Made by a program: the position numbers and the translations under genes | In this document: positions 37,593 to 44,651 of the stretch, piece by piece | Layout: each line of letters begins with the position of its first letter | How positions within the stretch are numbered: position 1 is the first letter of the stretch | NCBI GenBank assembly: GCA_015068155.1 | Contig: SVLC01000004.1 | Coordinates: 1-55,608, forward strand | DNA from: Oscillospiraceae bacterium | GTDB lineage: Bacteria > Bacillota > Clostridia > Oscillospirales > Oscillospiraceae | Length of the DNA: 55,608 nucleotides | Direction of reading: 5' to 3' | The notes under the pieces: generated by a model | The model's database searches: none | What the model saw: only the letters and a program-made list of their open reading frames with translations | Told to the model about the DNA's origin: nothing

Positions 37593-38156
37593 TTAAAGCT
37601 GACCCACCAGATCCAGGCTGGGTTTCAGCGTCTCGGCACCGGGCTTCCAGTTGGCAGGGCAAACCTGATCACCGTGAGCGTGAACAAACTGGCAAGCCTG
37701 TACCTTCCGCAGCAGTTCCTCGGCGTTCCGGCCTACATTACCGGCGGTCACCTCATAACCCACGATCTTACCCTCGGGGTTGATGATAAAGGTGCCGCGC
37801 TCGGCGAGACCGTCTGCCTCGATCAGCACCTCAAAATCCTTGGATATACTGTGAGTAGGGTCTGCCAGCATGGGATAATTGATCTTCTTGATGCGCTCCG
37901 AGGCATCGTGCCATGCCTTGTGGACAAAATGGGTATCGGTAGACACAGAATAGACCTCACAGCCGATGGCACGGAACTGCTGGTACTTGTCCGCCAGATC
38001 CTCCAATTCTGTGGGACATACGAAGGTAAAGTCCGCAGGATAGAAGAAAAAGACGCTCCATTTTCCAAGGATATCTTCCTTGCTTACAAACTTAAAATCA
38101 TTTTCGTGGTAGGCATAGGTGCGGAAATCGGAAATTTCCTTGTTGATCATAGACAT
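37593..38156 (-). CDS. ahpC: Peroxiredoxin AhpC
   Basis: 187 residues from MSMINKEISDF; GGAGGAAGTAAT before this ATG decides the start against a longer frame that only overlaps the upstream gene. The peroxidatic cysteine lies in FYPADFTFVCPTE and the resolving cysteine near the C-terminus in HGDQVCPANW. It reduces hydrogen peroxide and organic peroxides with electrons from the AhpF-like protein encoded 105 bases downstream. The start is one base from the end of the desulfoferrodoxin gene, so the two are co-expressed. Confidence 0.95.
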   Translation of the reverse strand: MSMINKEISDFRTYAYHENDFKFVSKEDILGKWSVFFFYPADFTFVCPTELEDLADKYQQFRAIGCEVYSVSTDTHFVHKAWHDASERIKKINYPMLADPTHSISKDFEVLIEADGLAERGTFIINPEGKIVGYEVTAGNVGRNAEELLRKVQACQFVHAHGDQVCPANWKPGAETLKPSLDLVGQL

Positions 38157-38157
38157 A

Positions 38158-38532
38158 TTACTTCCTCCATAAATCGTGTTGATTGCAAAATGCGTAAACG
38201 GCCCGGACTTCGTCTCCATTGCAAATAGAGAACTTAGCTCTTGGCTTATCGTCCGGATCAAGGTGGGCATACTGAATACCGTGTTCTGTTTCCATACACA
38301 CCCATTCAATATAGTGCTCTGCGGTCATGGGATGCTCCACGGAGCCTACCGTTACATGGACAGTATTCCTCTCCACCTCATATACAGGGATATGCTTCTC
38401 CCCGGACGCTTCGGTTGTGCCGGGAATCAGTTCCTGCATTTCTTCTCCGCAGCAGTAGACGGGAACGCCTTTATCCCGGATCATCGCAACGATGTTGCCG
38501 CAATGTTTGCAAATCAAAAACTTCTGTTTCAT
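38158..38532 (-). CDS. dfx: Desulfoferrodoxin (superoxide reductase)
   Basis: 124 residues with both iron centres. The N-terminal desulforedoxin centre uses ICKHCG (Cys8, Cys11) and YCCGEE (the paired Cys at about 27-28). The catalytic centre has GEKHIPV, EHPMTAEHYIEW histidines, SICNGD (Cys) and FCNQHDLW (His). The enzyme reduces superoxide to hydrogen peroxide without making oxygen, the strategy of strict anaerobes. TAGGAGGGATCGAAC precedes the ATG. It is the first gene of the oxygen-defence operon. Confidence 0.95.
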   Translation of the reverse strand: MKQKFLICKHCGNIVAMIRDKGVPVYCCGEEMQELIPGTTEASGEKHIPVYEVERNTVHVTVGSVEHPMTAEHYIEWVCMETEHGIQYAHLDPDDKPRAKFSICNGDEVRAVYAFCNQHDLWRK

Positions 38533-38557
38533 GTTCGATCCCTCCTATAAGGGAGTG

Positions 38558-38596
38558 TGTCCAGGTAAAAACAAATAATACAAAAAAGTCTGGACA
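38558..38596. promoter_or_regulatory. Palindrome in the 90-base divergent region between dfx and the bile-acid operon
   Basis: TGTCCAG (38558-38564) and CTGGACA (38590-38596) are perfect inverted arms around a 25-base AT-rich centre that contains TA-rich boxes in both directions (ATAATAC / GTATTAT). Its position between two divergent starts suggests a shared operator or looping site. No clear PerR box is seen. Confidence 0.4.
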
Positions 38597-38622
38597 TACT
38601 ACCCCAAAAAGGATGTGAAAAG

Positions 38623-40014
38623 ATGGCATACAAACGAGGATTTATTCCATATGCATTGGCCGCGCTTTTAATTGGTTTAGTCGGCGGCTTTTCCACGGTT
38701 TTAGGCCCGGCTTTTGTGCAGGATATTGGGATTGCCTACAATAACACCACTTGGACTGCCCTTGCGCAAGCCATGTCCACCGCAGCCTGCGCGCCGATCC
38801 TCGGCAAAGTTGGTGATGTGATCGGACGCAGAAAGACTTTGCTTTTAGGCATTGCTGTATTTACCCTGGGAAATCTGCTGTCCGCCCTTGCGACCTCCCT
38901 TGTGTTTATGATGGTGTCCCGATTTATCGTAGGCATTGGCACGGCCGCAATGGGGCCTGTGATCCTTGCCTATATTGCGACAGAGTTTCCCCAAGACAAG
39001 ATCGCAAAGGGATTCTCTTTGTATATGCTGCTTTCCAGCGCCTCTGTTATCATCGGTCCAACCATTGGCGGTCTGATTGTTTCCTCTTACGGATGGCGCA
39101 CGATGCTGTGGGTATGCGTTGCCATCTGCGCCGCTATTTTTGCCGGATGTGTTCTCACTTCCCGGAATCAGATATCTGTAAAAAGGCCGCTGCAGAATTT
39201 TGATGTGTCCGGTGCTGTGCTGATTTTGATCTTCTTCAGCCTGCTGCTGTGCGTTCCCTCCTTTGGGCAGAATTTTGGGTGGACATCCAGGGCATTTCTA
39301 GGGGTACTGCTAGCGGCGGTCATTAGCTTGATTTGCCTGATCGCAGCTGAGAGAAAAGCTGTTCACCCCATCCTGTCCGGCAGTTTTATGAAGCGAAGTG
39401 CATTTATCCTCAGTGTTCTTGCCCTGTTTTTGACCCAGGGGCTGATGCAGGCCAATATGACCAATACCATCGTCTTCGTCAATTACACCCAACCGGATAA
39501 CACCGTCATTTCCGGCTATGCCATTTCCGTCATGTATATCGGTATGTCTTTGGGCGCAATTATTTTGGGACCGCTGGCAGATAGGTTCGAACCAAAACGA
39601 ATCCTTACAGCTTCCTTCCTGCTTACCGGCATCGGCTGTGGAATTCTGCTGCTGTTCACAGAGGTCACTTCCGTCTTTTTGCTGATGGCATCCCTTGGCG
39701 TTCTTGGCTTCGGTCTGGGCGGAAACGGCACCATCTTTATGAAAGTTGTCCTGTCCGGATTGACACCCCAGGCGGCAGGCGCAGGTACAGGAACCTACGG
39801 TTTGTTTCGGGATCTGGCCGCGCCTTTTGGCGTAGCCGTGTTTGTCCCCTTATTTACCAATCAGATCACAGGAAGAATAGCAGCAGGCACATCGGAGCCT
39901 GCTGCAGCCGTTGCGTCCATTCATTTTCTGGCGATAGCGGAGATCCTGTGTGTTGCATTGGGCATTGTGGCAGTTCTGTTTCTGCCAAAACGAAACGTTA
40001 TAAAGGAGACCTGA
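38623..40014 (+). CDS. MFS transporter coupled to 7alpha-HSDH (probable bile-acid transporter)
   Basis: 463 residues with about 12-14 membrane segments. The MFS motif A is clear (GKVGDVIGRRKTL, about 61-73) and motif C-like GPTIGGLI follows in the fifth helix region, as in drug:proton antiporters. The stop is one base from the ATG of the steroid dehydrogenase gene and AAAGGAGACC of that gene lies inside this one, so the products are made together. The neighbour makes export or import of bile acids or their oxo products the most likely task; a general drug efflux role cannot be ruled out. Confidence 0.87.
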   Translation: MAYKRGFIPYALAALLIGLVGGFSTVLGPAFVQDIGIAYNNTTWTALAQAMSTAACAPILGKVGDVIGRRKTLLLGIAVFTLGNLLSALATSLVFMMVSRFIVGIGTAAMGPVILAYIATEFPQDKIAKGFSLYMLLSSASVIIGPTIGGLIVSSYGWRTMLWVCVAICAAIFAGCVLTSRNQISVKRPLQNFDVSGAVLILIFFSLLLCVPSFGQNFGWTSRAFLGVLLAAVISLICLIAAERKAVHPILSGSFMKRSAFILSVLALFLTQGLMQANMTNTIVFVNYTQPDNTVISGYAISVMYIGMSLGAIILGPLADRFEPKRILTASFLLTGIGCGILLLFTEVTSVFLLMASLGVLGFGLGGNGTIFMKVVLSGLTPQAAGAGTGTYGLFRDLAAPFGVAVFVPLFTNQITGRIAAGTSEPAAAVASIHFLAIAEILCVALGIVAVLFLPKRNVIKET

Positions 40015-40015
40015 T

Positions 40016-40798
40016 ATGAGATTGCAAAATAAAGTCATTCTGGTAACCGCCTCCACCCGGGGAATCGGTTTGGCTATTGTAAAGAAATGTGCGGAAGAAG
40101 GTGCCAGTGTTTATATGGCTGCCCGGGATATGGAACGGGCGCAGCAAATCGCAAGCACATTGGATGGCGTAAAATGCGTGTACAACGATGCCACCAAGCC
40201 GGAAACTTTCACCACGATGGTAGAAGATGTGGTACTGGATGCAGGCCGTATCGATGTGCTGGTCAATAATTTCGGCACATCCAATCCCGGCAAGGATTTG
40301 GATTTCGCCCATACAGATCCGCAGGTATTTTTGGACACAGTTAACTTGAACTTGAGAAGCGTCTTTATGGCAAGCCAAGCTGCAGCCAAACATATGGCAA
40401 ATCATGGCGGCAGCATCATCAATATTTCCTCCGTGGGTGGTCTGGTGCCCGATATCTCCCAGGTTGCCTACGGAACCAGCAAGGCAGCAATCAACTATCT
40501 GACCAAACTCATTGCTGTCCATGAAGCCAAGCATAACATTCGCTGTAACGCCGTCCTTCCCGGTATGACCGCAACGGAGGCGGTCGAAAAGCATCTGTCG
40601 GACGAGTTTCGGAATTTGTTTATGCGGCATATTCCTTTGGGCCGTATGGGCCTGCCGGAAGAAATCGCGGAAGCTGTGTGTTACTTTGCCAGCGACGCAT
40701 CTGCTTATACCACCGGGCAAATTCTCACGGTCTCCGGCGGATTTGGCCTGGCAACGCCGGTCTACGGCGACTTCGTAAACAAAACAAACCGCCGATGA
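40016..40798 (+). CDS. hdhA: 7alpha-hydroxysteroid dehydrogenase (SDR family)
   Basis: 260 residues, classical short-chain dehydrogenase. Cofactor loop TASTRGIG (11-18), VNNFG (83-87), catalytic Ser138/139 (IISS region), Tyr152 and Lys156 (YGTSK). The unusual VTASTRGIG, LVNNFG, IPDISQ-like VPDISQVAYGTSKAAINYLT and RCNAVLPGMTAT blocks match from memory the Clostridium (C. absonum/sardiniense type) 7alpha-HSDH closely, much more than generic SDRs. It would oxidise the 7alpha-hydroxyl of cholate or chenodeoxycholate conjugates to 7-oxo bile acids, reversibly with NAD(P). No 7beta-HSDH gene is adjacent. The assignment is strong by sequence memory, but enzyme specificity is inferred. Confidence 0.87.
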   Translation: MRLQNKVILVTASTRGIGLAIVKKCAEEGASVYMAARDMERAQQIASTLDGVKCVYNDATKPETFTTMVEDVVLDAGRIDVLVNNFGTSNPGKDLDFAHTDPQVFLDTVNLNLRSVFMASQAAAKHMANHGGSIINISSVGGLVPDISQVAYGTSKAAINYLTKLIAVHEAKHNIRCNAVLPGMTATEAVEKHLSDEFRNLFMRHIPLGRMGLPEEIAEAVCYFASDASAYTTGQILTVSGGFGLATPVYGDFVNKTNRR

Positions 40799-40804
40799 AA
40801 GAAT

Positions 40805-40850
40805 CTGCCGCCGGACGGCATCATTCGATACCCCCCGGCGGCAGCTAAAA
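40805..40850 (+). terminator. GC-rich hairpin after hdhA
   Basis: CTGCCGCCGG and CCGGCGGCAG form a perfect 10-bp stem with a long loop, 7 bases after the stop codon; the following T-run is absent (CTAAAAAT), so termination may be partial. The rest of 40851-41057 shows nothing I recognise. Confidence 0.5.
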
Positions 40851-41057
40851 ATAGGTCGTAATCAAACAGACATCTCGTAATCATAGTGCAAATGCAATGT
40901 ATTTTTTTCATACATTAGCATAAATAATCGGATCATTTATAGTCATGGCTATCCTGTGTACCTGCTCTTTAAGAAACTATTATCATTATAGCGCACTCTC
41001 TTGTCGAATTCTATGCTAAACTGGGTATTTCTTGTTCCCACAAGTTATAGCACATCA

Positions 41058-41873
41058 TCAAACTATCTTCTTCCTAAACAATCTGGCGGGGCGGTGGCCG
41101 GCGCCTTCTGTGTATTCGTCGGTCTCTTCCACAAAGTCTGCGATCTTGCGGCGGAAGTTGGCGGTCAGCAGCGAAATGCCCAGCAGAGTTTCCTGCACTT
41201 TCTGCAGAGCAAACAAAGTGAATTTTTCCGGCAGGAAAGCAAACACAGTTTCCATCTTTTCGCCCTCTTTGCGCAGTGTGTCCATGGCACTGGCCAAAAT
41301 GGATGCGTGATCGAATGCAAGACCTTCATTTTCCAAAATGGTGAATTGGGTCTTTGTGGTGGCGGAAGACGCCGCCTGCAGCTTTGCCGATAGCACGGTC
41401 TCTCCGTTTCTCATCTGCAAATGCCAACAATCTTTGCTTATTTTCTGGAAGGACAGCTCAAACCATTGGGCATCCGCAGCATCGGAGCCGCCAAAGATTT
41501 TCGCATCCTCTTCGGCGATTACGGAGGCATAGGCATGAGAAATGATCCAGCCTCTGGGGTCTCGCTCCGGCCGGCTGAAGGTATCGACCCACAGCATGGA
41601 AACAGGAGTCAGATTGGTTTCCTCTTTCAATTCCCGGAAAGCACATTCGTCGATGCTTTCGCCTCGCTGTAAAAAACCACCCGGCAACGCCCAATGATCC
41701 TTGAAGGGATGGCCACCGCGGCGGATCAGCAACACACATAGCTTCAGCTCCGGGCTGGCTCGGTAGGCTTCGCTTTTGACAGTGCGCAAAGAAAATGCCG
41801 CAATATCTGTAGCGATGGAAGGACGATCATAGCGATCCTGGGAGTAATTTTGCAAAAACTGCTGTTCATTCAT
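41058..41873 (-). CDS. NUDIX hydrolase with C-terminal NrtR-like winged-helix region
   Basis: 271 residues. The NUDIX box is at 66-88 (GFLQRGESIDECAFRELKEE) with all catalytic Glu residues but Asn in place of the late Gly. The residues before it (FKDHWALPGG) fit the ADP-ribose pyrophosphatase branch. Residues about 150-271 resemble the winged-helix tail of NrtR regulators (ILENEGLAFDHASILASAMD is the typical entry). The protein could hydrolyse ADP-ribose or act as an ADP-ribose-sensing repressor. A perfect palindrome on its own promoter supports autoregulation. AGGAGTGAAGCGCG precedes the ATG. The NAD-kinase-like and SPFH genes lie just upstream. Confidence 0.85.
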   Translation of the reverse strand: MNEQQFLQNYSQDRYDRPSIATDIAAFSLRTVKSEAYRASPELKLCVLLIRRGGHPFKDHWALPGGFLQRGESIDECAFRELKEETNLTPVSMLWVDTFSRPERDPRGWIISHAYASVIAEEDAKIFGGSDAADAQWFELSFQKISKDCWHLQMRNGETVLSAKLQAASSATTKTQFTILENEGLAFDHASILASAMDTLRKEGEKMETVFAFLPEKFTLFALQKVQETLLGISLLTANFRRKIADFVEETDEYTEGAGHRPARLFRKKIV

Positions 41874-41900
41874 CGCGCTTCACTCCTATGATATATTCAA

Positions 41901-41918
41901 GCTGATTATATCATCAGC
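41901..41918 (-). promoter_or_regulatory. Palindromic operator over the NUDIX-gene -10 box
   Basis: GCTGAT-TATATC-ATCAGC, perfect 6-base arms, overlaps the -10 box. This is where an NrtR-like protein would be expected to bind its own promoter. Confidence 0.5.
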
Positions 41919-41933
41919 AAAATGTGATGTCAA
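41905..41933 (-). promoter_or_regulatory. Sigma-A promoter of the NUDIX gene
   Basis: Consensus on both boxes: minus-strand TTGACA (41933-41928) and TATAAT (41910-41905), spacer 17. The gene therefore has its own transcript with a short leader of about 25 bases. Confidence 0.9.
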
Positions 41934-41938
41934 GATAC

Positions 41939-41969
41939 ATGCGGCTCTGCCAAATCAGCGGAGCCGCAT
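41939..41969. terminator. Terminator-like hairpin between the NAD-kinase-like and NUDIX genes
   Basis: ATGCGGCTC/GAGCCGCAT perfect 9-bp stem, 13-base loop, 7 bases after the stop of the NAD-kinase-like gene. The T-run is poor on the minus side, so some read-through into the NUDIX gene is possible. Confidence 0.55.
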
Positions 41970-41975
41970 TTGCCT

Positions 41976-42911
41976 TTATACTACCAGGTAACCCCTTTGG
42001 TCAGCAATTCCAATGGTAACCATGGCGCCGGAATTGAATTGCAGAAAATCCTGCTCCATACCATCGCTGAAGATCACGCCGTTTTCCGGCATATGGGATA
42101 CGATTTGCAGCGGCGTTTTAGCGGTGATTTGGCCGAAGACCATATCGGCACCGGTGGAGGCGCTGGGATAGGGCTCCCGTACAGTATAGAAGAGCACGGA
42201 TGCCGATCGGTCAATAGGATGGCCTAACTCCATGGGAGCGGGGATGCCATAGAATTTGGCGATCCCCACAGCGCCAGTAAGAACACTTTTCAGCCAACCG
42301 GTTGCTCCTAATCCGGTGGACACAATGACACCGCTGGAGCTTTGGTTTTCCCTTGCGCTGCCCTGGCTGATCTCATAACGAGCAGAAGCATGGGTCTGCC
42401 TGCCGACAAACAGGTCGTTAACAGCCCGCAGCATTTGCCCGTCATTCAGCGTGGCCTGGGCCAGAGTGATGGATTGTACATTCCTGGATTGGTGGAGCAC
42501 TTCGGGTAAGATCTTGCTCAAATCCTCCGGGAAGAAGGGTAGCAGCTTGCCGTCCCAACGCTTGGGGTCCGGGTTTACGCCGATGAGCGGCTGCCCATCC
42601 AGCAGATATTTCAGCACATTTGCAACCAAACCATCCCGCCCCAAAGCTACCACAATGTCTTGCTTTCCAAAGAGATAATTGGGAACCAGATCCCGGTCCA
42701 GCACCTGTACTCTGCCAAAGGCCTGCAGTGCGGAAAGGGCGGTATGCATAGCGCCTTGATAGATTTCGTGCTCCAATCTGTAATCCGCGAAGTCACCGCC
42801 ATTGTGGCTGATGATAAATTCAGCCTGCCCATAGGTGTTGTAACGGCAGATCAGATCTTCCAATCGCGTCCGCTGGGTGACAAGAATGATCTTTTGGCTG
42901 CTGTCCGTCAT
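41976..42911 (-). CDS. NAD-kinase-family protein with variant motif
   Basis: 311 residues with the NAD-kinase/diacylglycerol-kinase fold signature. The GGDG loop reads GRDG (91-94, ALGRDGLVANVLKYL), the substrate loop is VNPDP (112-116), NDLFVG (165-170) replaces the usual NE-containing motif, and STGLGATGW (198-206) is the conserved glycine-rich turn. The variants mean that it may phosphorylate NAD or a related nucleotide rather than being the housekeeping enzyme. It overlaps the stop of the SPFH gene by 4 bases (ATGA-type coupling). The pairing with a membrane scaffold protein and a NUDIX ADP-ribose enzyme points to local NAD metabolism or signalling. Confidence 0.82.
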   Translation of the reverse strand: MTDSSQKIILVTQRTRLEDLICRYNTYGQAEFIISHNGGDFADYRLEHEIYQGAMHTALSALQAFGRVQVLDRDLVPNYLFGKQDIVVALGRDGLVANVLKYLLDGQPLIGVNPDPKRWDGKLLPFFPEDLSKILPEVLHQSRNVQSITLAQATLNDGQMLRAVNDLFVGRQTHASARYEISQGSARENQSSSGVIVSTGLGATGWLKSVLTGAVGIAKFYGIPAPMELGHPIDRSASVLFYTVREPYPSASTGADMVFGQITAKTPLQIVSHMPENGVIFSDGMEQDFLQFNSGAMVTIGIADQRGYLVV

Positions 42912-43948
42912 ACTACCTGCCGTCCTTTCAGACTCTCCAATAAATCGGGCGTAATGTTCAGTGTGCCAATCTTGCCTGGATTCGCTGCCAGCTGATGGAA
43001 TGCCTGGGCAATGATCTTCTCCGGCTCCATGCTCATGGTAGCCAGGGCCACCAGTACATCAGCGCTGAGTTCGTTATAGGCCTGCATAACGACTCGGATC
43101 CGGTAAGCCTCTGCATCGGCATCCTTTTTAGCGTTGGCTAGCCGAAGGTCCGTCAGTTCCTGGCGCTTGCGCTCCAATGCGATGGCTGCATCCAATCGCA
43201 TTTGCTCCTGCTCGGTAGCACTGCGGACTTCGATCTTCTGCAGTTCTCCTTCGCCTTCCAGTTCCAACCGCTTGGTTTGCAGTTCGGTTTCTTTGATGAC
43301 CTTTTTCTTTTCTTCTACACAAATTTGGGTATTCAATTCATTTTCCTTGACTTTTCGCTCCTGCTCAATGGAGGCGTTGCGGCGGTCATAAATGGCATCA
43401 TCGGACTCCCGCAGGATATCCTCTCTTCTTTTGGCCTCCAGCGCGCGGCTTGTTTCCGGGTTGGCCCTAATTTTCAAAATAGAGCAACCGGTAACGGTTA
43501 CGCCCAAGGCTTCACATTCTTCGTTTTGCTCCATTTCGGAGAGCACCTGGTCTGCCAGGGAGCGGCTGGCCTGGATGGCCTCCGTAAGCCCCATAGCGCC
43601 GATATGGCTTTTCACCAGTACATGAGCCAAGTTTACCATCCGCTTGGATAGCTTTTCCATAGGCCGATCCACATAAGCGCCGTTTCGCAGATTGACTGTG
43701 AAATCCAATGCTGCCGCAGCCTTTTCAAAATCCGCAATACGGCAGGTGAGCTGGCCCTGGACTGTAACGGTCTGGAAATCCTGGGTGGTTTCCTCGAACA
43801 TGAAGTCGATGTCCGTGCCGGAGATGGGGAGAACACAGGCCGAGGTACTGTGAGCCCAAAAGAAGAATGCAAGACCTGCGCCCTGGGCAACGAGCTTACC
43901 CTTCTTGTATCGGAGAACATATTGGTTGGGAGAAAATTTCATGTACAT
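42908..43948 (-). CDS. SPFH/band-7 (stomatin-like) protein
   Basis: 346 residues. An N-terminal band-7 domain (about 25-190) leads into a long charged coiled coil (about 190-290, KRREDILRESDDAIYDRRNA onwards, rich in Glu, Lys, Arg, Gln) and a C-terminal region. The first 40 residues are only moderately hydrophobic (GAGLAFFFWAHSTSACVLP), so it may be a peripheral or re-entrant membrane protein. SPFH proteins form ring-like membrane scaffolds. GGAGGTTTGAATT before ATG 43948 fixes the start. It leads the SPFH/NAD-kinase-like unit from its own promoter. Confidence 0.88.
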   Translation of the reverse strand: MYMKFSPNQYVLRYKKGKLVAQGAGLAFFFWAHSTSACVLPISGTDIDFMFEETTQDFQTVTVQGQLTCRIADFEKAAAALDFTVNLRNGAYVDRPMEKLSKRMVNLAHVLVKSHIGAMGLTEAIQASRSLADQVLSEMEQNEECEALGVTVTGCSILKIRANPETSRALEAKRREDILRESDDAIYDRRNASIEQERKVKENELNTQICVEEKKKVIKETELQTKRLELEGEGELQKIEVRSATEQEQMRLDAAIALERKRQELTDLRLANAKKDADAEAYRIRVVMQAYNELSADVLVALATMSMEPEKIIAQAFHQLAANPGKIGTLNITPDLLESLKGRQVV

Positions 43949-44052
43949 AATTCAAACCTCCTGTTTATCGTTGTGAGTGTGCGTGGATTTTCTGCTATTG
44001 CCGTCTGGATAGTGGCCCATAGTAATCACGCCTTTCTCTTTTTGTTGTTTTG

Positions 44053-44081
44053 ATATTATCATAAAGATAATAAGAAGTCAA
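44053..44081 (-). promoter_or_regulatory. Promoter of the SPFH gene with an overlapping palindrome
   Basis: Minus-strand TTGACT (44081-44076) and TAATAT (44058-44053), spacer 17. TATTATC (44054-44060) and GATAATA (44066-44072) make a perfect 7-base inverted repeat with a 5-base gap inside the spacer and -10, a likely repressor site. It differs in sequence from the NUDIX-gene palindrome but both hold GAT/ATC arms. Confidence 0.7.
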
Positions 44082-44225
44082 GGGGGTTTTATTTTTTTTC
44101 TTTTGTGGGAGTAGATGTCATAGGAGGATAGGTTTTGCGCTTACGATTCTTCATCTAAGGGAATGTACAACCATTACTTTAGGTTTTGTTTTGGCTCCAC
44201 CCCAACTATTGATATGGAACCCACA

Positions 44226-44262
44226 AAAACTGGGCCCCGCATTTCTGCGAGACCCAGTCTTT
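44226..44262 (-). terminator. Rho-independent terminator, minus strand
   Basis: ACTGGGTCTCGCAG/CGGGGCCCAGT-type stem with TTTTTG on the minus strand. It lies left of the displaced tRNA end and would stop transcripts leaving the island side. The 570 bases 44082-44651 hold this, the tRNA-derived hairpin, attL and the arm repeat; I see no gene. Confidence 0.75.
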
Positions 44263-44345
44263 CTTAACTTAGTGACATTGCTTTATTGGGTGTGGCCCAA
44301 AATCGGCTTTGCCGCATTTTCATTTTATGTTATAAAGTTAAAAAA

Positions 44346-44380
44346 TCCCGGCATTCATAATGAATACCGGGTGTTTTTAT
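44346..44380 (-). terminator. Displaced terminator of the initiator tRNA gene
   Basis: CCCGG(T)ATTCATTATGAATGCCGGG hairpin with T-runs on both sides sits right next to the displaced tRNA 3' end, where the tRNA transcript would have ended before island insertion. A different hairpin now serves the intact tRNA at 49869-49900. Confidence 0.75.
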
Positions 44381-44424
44381 GGTTGCGGAGGCAGGACTCG
44401 AACCTACGACCTCCGGGTTATGAG
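44370..44424. mobile_element. attL: 55-bp duplicate of the tRNA-fMet 3' end
   Basis: Identical over 55 bases to 49892-49946. It holds the tRNA 3' half from the anticodon loop (TTATGAG on the plus strand) through the acceptor and CCA, plus flanking ATAAAAACACC on the minus strand. After base 44424 the sequence no longer continues as tRNA. This is the classic mark of tyrosine-recombinase insertion in a tRNA gene. Confidence 0.93.
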
Positions 44425-44538
44425 TGGAGATATTCTGAACTTTTTTAACCAAAAACTCCTTGTTTATTTGCGAAAAACTAAAAATAATTAAACTTATTTA
44501 TCGAATAATAAAATCCGTTTTCCCCAATTTTAAGAGTT

Positions 44539-44561
44539 TCTTCCCCAAATCTTCCCCAAGG
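44539..44561. repeat. Island arm repeat, left
   Basis: TCTTCCCCAAATCTTCCCCA plus AGG, identical to 49805-49827. It contains TCTTCCCCAA twice in tandem, as expected for an integrase arm-binding site. Confidence 0.75.
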
Positions 44562-44651
44562 ACTTTTTCAAAAAAGTTCGGAATTTTACAGTATTGACAG
44601 GATCCCTCAGCGGACCGCAACACTACTTTGCAATTCCGGATTGCATCGCTA

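Noticed and set aside
38157..38309. 51-residue N-terminal extension of AhpC
   Set aside because: It lies entirely within the desulfoferrodoxin gene in another frame; GGAGGAAGTAAT before ATG 38156 and the usual AhpC length of about 187 decide the shorter start.
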